A stretch of DNA of 9,462 bases. It comes from Nonomuraea sp. GTDB lineage: Bacteria; Actinomycetota; Actinomycetes; Streptosporangiales; Streptosporangiaceae. The notes beneath the pieces were generated by a model that saw nothing but the letters and a program-made list of their open reading frames with translations, did no database searches and was not told the origin of the DNA. Below are positions 8,422 through 9,462 of this stretch, in pieces. A program made the translations under genes and the position numbers. The stretch covers positions 1 to 9,462 of the forward strand of contig JABFVJ010000079.1 of NCBI GenBank assembly GCA_013362835.1, given 5' to 3'. Position 1 is the first letter of the stretch; the number at the start of each line of letters is the position of its first letter.

Positions 8422-9158
8422 ACCTGACCCTCAAGGTCTGGCGTCAGAGCGGCCCTTCGGACGCGGGACGCATGGTGACGTACCGCGTGGAGGACGTGTC
8501 CCCGGACATGTCGTTCCTCGAGATGCTGGACGTGCTGAACGAGCGCCTGATCCTCGAAGGCGACGACCCGGTCGCCTTCGACCACGACTGCCGCGAGGGC
8601 ATCTGCGGCATGTGCGGCATGGTCATCAACGGCGTGGCGCACGGCGAGCAGCGCGCCACGACGACGTGCCAGCTGCACATGCGCCACTTCGAGGACGGCG
8701 CCGAGATCACCATCGAGCCGTGGCGCGCCGCGCCGTTCCCGGTGGTCAAGGACCTGGTCGTGGACCGCAGCGCGTTCGACCGCATCATCCAGGCGGGCGG
8801 CTTCGTCTCGGTCCCGGCCGGTTCCGCCCCGGACGCGCACAGCGTCCCGGTCCGCAAGGAGGACGCCGACGCCGCGTTCGACGCCGCGACCTGCATCGGC
8901 TGCGGCGCCTGCGTGGCCGCCTGCCCGAACGGCTCGGCCTCCCTCTTCACCGCCGCCAAGATCACCCACCTGAGCCTGCTGCCCCAGGGCCAGCCCGAGC
9001 GCCTGACCCGCGCGAAGGCCATGGTGGAGCAGATGGACGCGGAGGGCTTCGGCGGCTGCACGAACACGGGCGAGTGCACGGCCGTGTGCCCGAAGGGCAT
9101 CCCGCTGGACGCGATCGCCCAGATGAACAGCGACTACCTGAAGGCCAACGCCAAGTAG
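8418..9158 (+). CDS. sdhB: Succinate dehydrogenase/fumarate reductase iron-sulfur subunit
   Basis: Electron-transfer subunit (246 residues) carrying three clusters between the flavin and the membrane haems. The N-terminal ferredoxin domain binds [2Fe-2S] through C58, C63, C66 (CREGICGMC) and C84. The C-terminal domain has [12 protein letters not shown] with C159, C162 and C165 plus C224 for [4Fe-4S], and C169, C214 and C220 for [3Fe-4S]. The spacing 214/220/224 parallels 206/212/216 of E. coli SdhB. The GTG at 8418 overlaps the sdhA stop (GTGA) and has GGAG 6 nt upstream. The frame is open well upstream within sdhA, but that part is a shadow. It is the last gene of the operon, with a strong hairpin 14 bp after the stop. 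Confidence 0.96.
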
Positions 9159-9172
9159 CCCCGGCACTCACC

Positions 9173-9200
9173 GAGCCCATCCCCACGCGGGGATGGGCTC
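9173..9200 (+). terminator. Hairpin terminator after sdhB
   Basis: GAGCCCATCCCC (9173-9184) pairs perfectly with GGGGATGGGCTC (9189-9200): a 12-bp stem with an ACGC loop, 14 bp after the sdhB stop. There is only a short T run afterwards (GTTTCC), as is common for actinobacterial terminators. Because it is symmetric it could also end transcripts from the right. Confidence 0.85.
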
Positions 9201-9218
9201 AGCCGTTTCCGCACGGGC

Positions 9219-9462
9219 GGCGTGCTCTTCGCCGCCACCCGGCAGACCGAGGCACAGAACCTCGCCGACCTCATGGCCGGCACGCCCGCGCTGCCGTGGC
9301 GCAGTTGCCCGGGGGAGGCGCGCCATTCTCGAACTGGTCGTAGGACCCTTCGGGTTCCGTGACGCGAGCGTCTTCTGGGGGCTGACCGAGGACCCCGAGC
9401 CGGCCTTCCGGGTCAACGCACTCGTGAGTGGTACGCCCGCCTACCTGGAGATGTGCGGCGGA
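9219..9462 (+). pseudogene. Frameshifted remnant of an ATP-binding protein (archaeal-type AAA ATPase family), runs off right edge
   Basis: Two adjacent frames read like successive parts of one protein. One frame gives NLADLMAGTPAL (about 9258-9293) and then stops at about 9360. A second frame gives RRAILELVVGPFGFRDASVF (about 9316-9375), then FWGLTEDPEPAFRVNALVSG and TPAYLEMCGG to the window end. The pattern of 'LELVV-PF-FR-A-FWG', then 'VNA-V-GTPAY', resembles prokaryotic ATPases of the archaeal-ATPase/DUF234 group as I remember them. No start codon, ribosome site or N-terminal Walker A is visible between the terminator and this segment, so it looks 5'-truncated as well as frameshifted. The family call is from memory, and the continuation beyond the window is unknown. 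Confidence 0.4.

Noticed and set aside
9168..9416. 82-codon open frame on the minus strand at the right edge
   Set aside because: It runs through the terminator hairpin, has no recognisable domain and competes with a more protein-like plus-strand signal.

Overview
The window is very GC-rich, with G/C-ending codons, frequent GTG starts and tight ATGA/GTGA gene overlaps. This points to an actinobacterium. The gene families present fit the Streptosporangiales or a related order (for example Nonomuraea-like), but the exact taxon is inference. Long open frames opposite the real genes are high-GC shadows and were left out.

Layout. Positions 1-1730 (minus strand) hold the start of one succinate dehydrogenase operon. 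It has a five-helix, Cys/His-rich membrane anchor of the mycobacterial Sdh1 (type F) family, followed by a flavoprotein that runs off the left edge. A 193-bp gap (1731-1923) carries two CRP-like palindromes, a possible promoter and a hairpin. Positions 1924-4645 (minus strand) hold three translationally coupled signalling genes in the order REC-PP2C phosphatase, membrane histidine kinase, single-domain response regulator. A LysR-family regulator (4679-5608, minus strand) lies 33 bp upstream of the phosphatase and may be co-transcribed with it. A 132-bp divergent promoter region (5609-5740) carries a perfect T-N11-A palindrome. Positions 5741-9158 (plus strand) hold a complete second succinate dehydrogenase/fumarate reductase operon, sdhC-sdhA-sdhB, of the dihaem type B class. 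It is closed by a strong hairpin terminator at 9173-9200. The last ~250 bp look like a frameshifted remnant of an ATPase gene.

How the parts fit together. The locus holds two structurally different classes of respiratory complex II, transcribed in opposite directions. Between them lie a LysR regulator next to the type B operon and a kinase/response-regulator/phosphatase module just upstream of the type F operon. The T-N11-A palindrome is centred 65 bp upstream of a predicted leaderless sdhC start, the usual position of a LysR recognition site. The two TGTGA-N6-TCAC sites lie upstream of the type F operon at spacings compatible with CRP-type activation. A reasonable hypothesis is that the locus switches between two succinate:quinone oxidoreductases according to carbon source and energy or redox state. 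The individual genes belong to known families. The arrangement and the two promoter architectures are the parts most worth checking.
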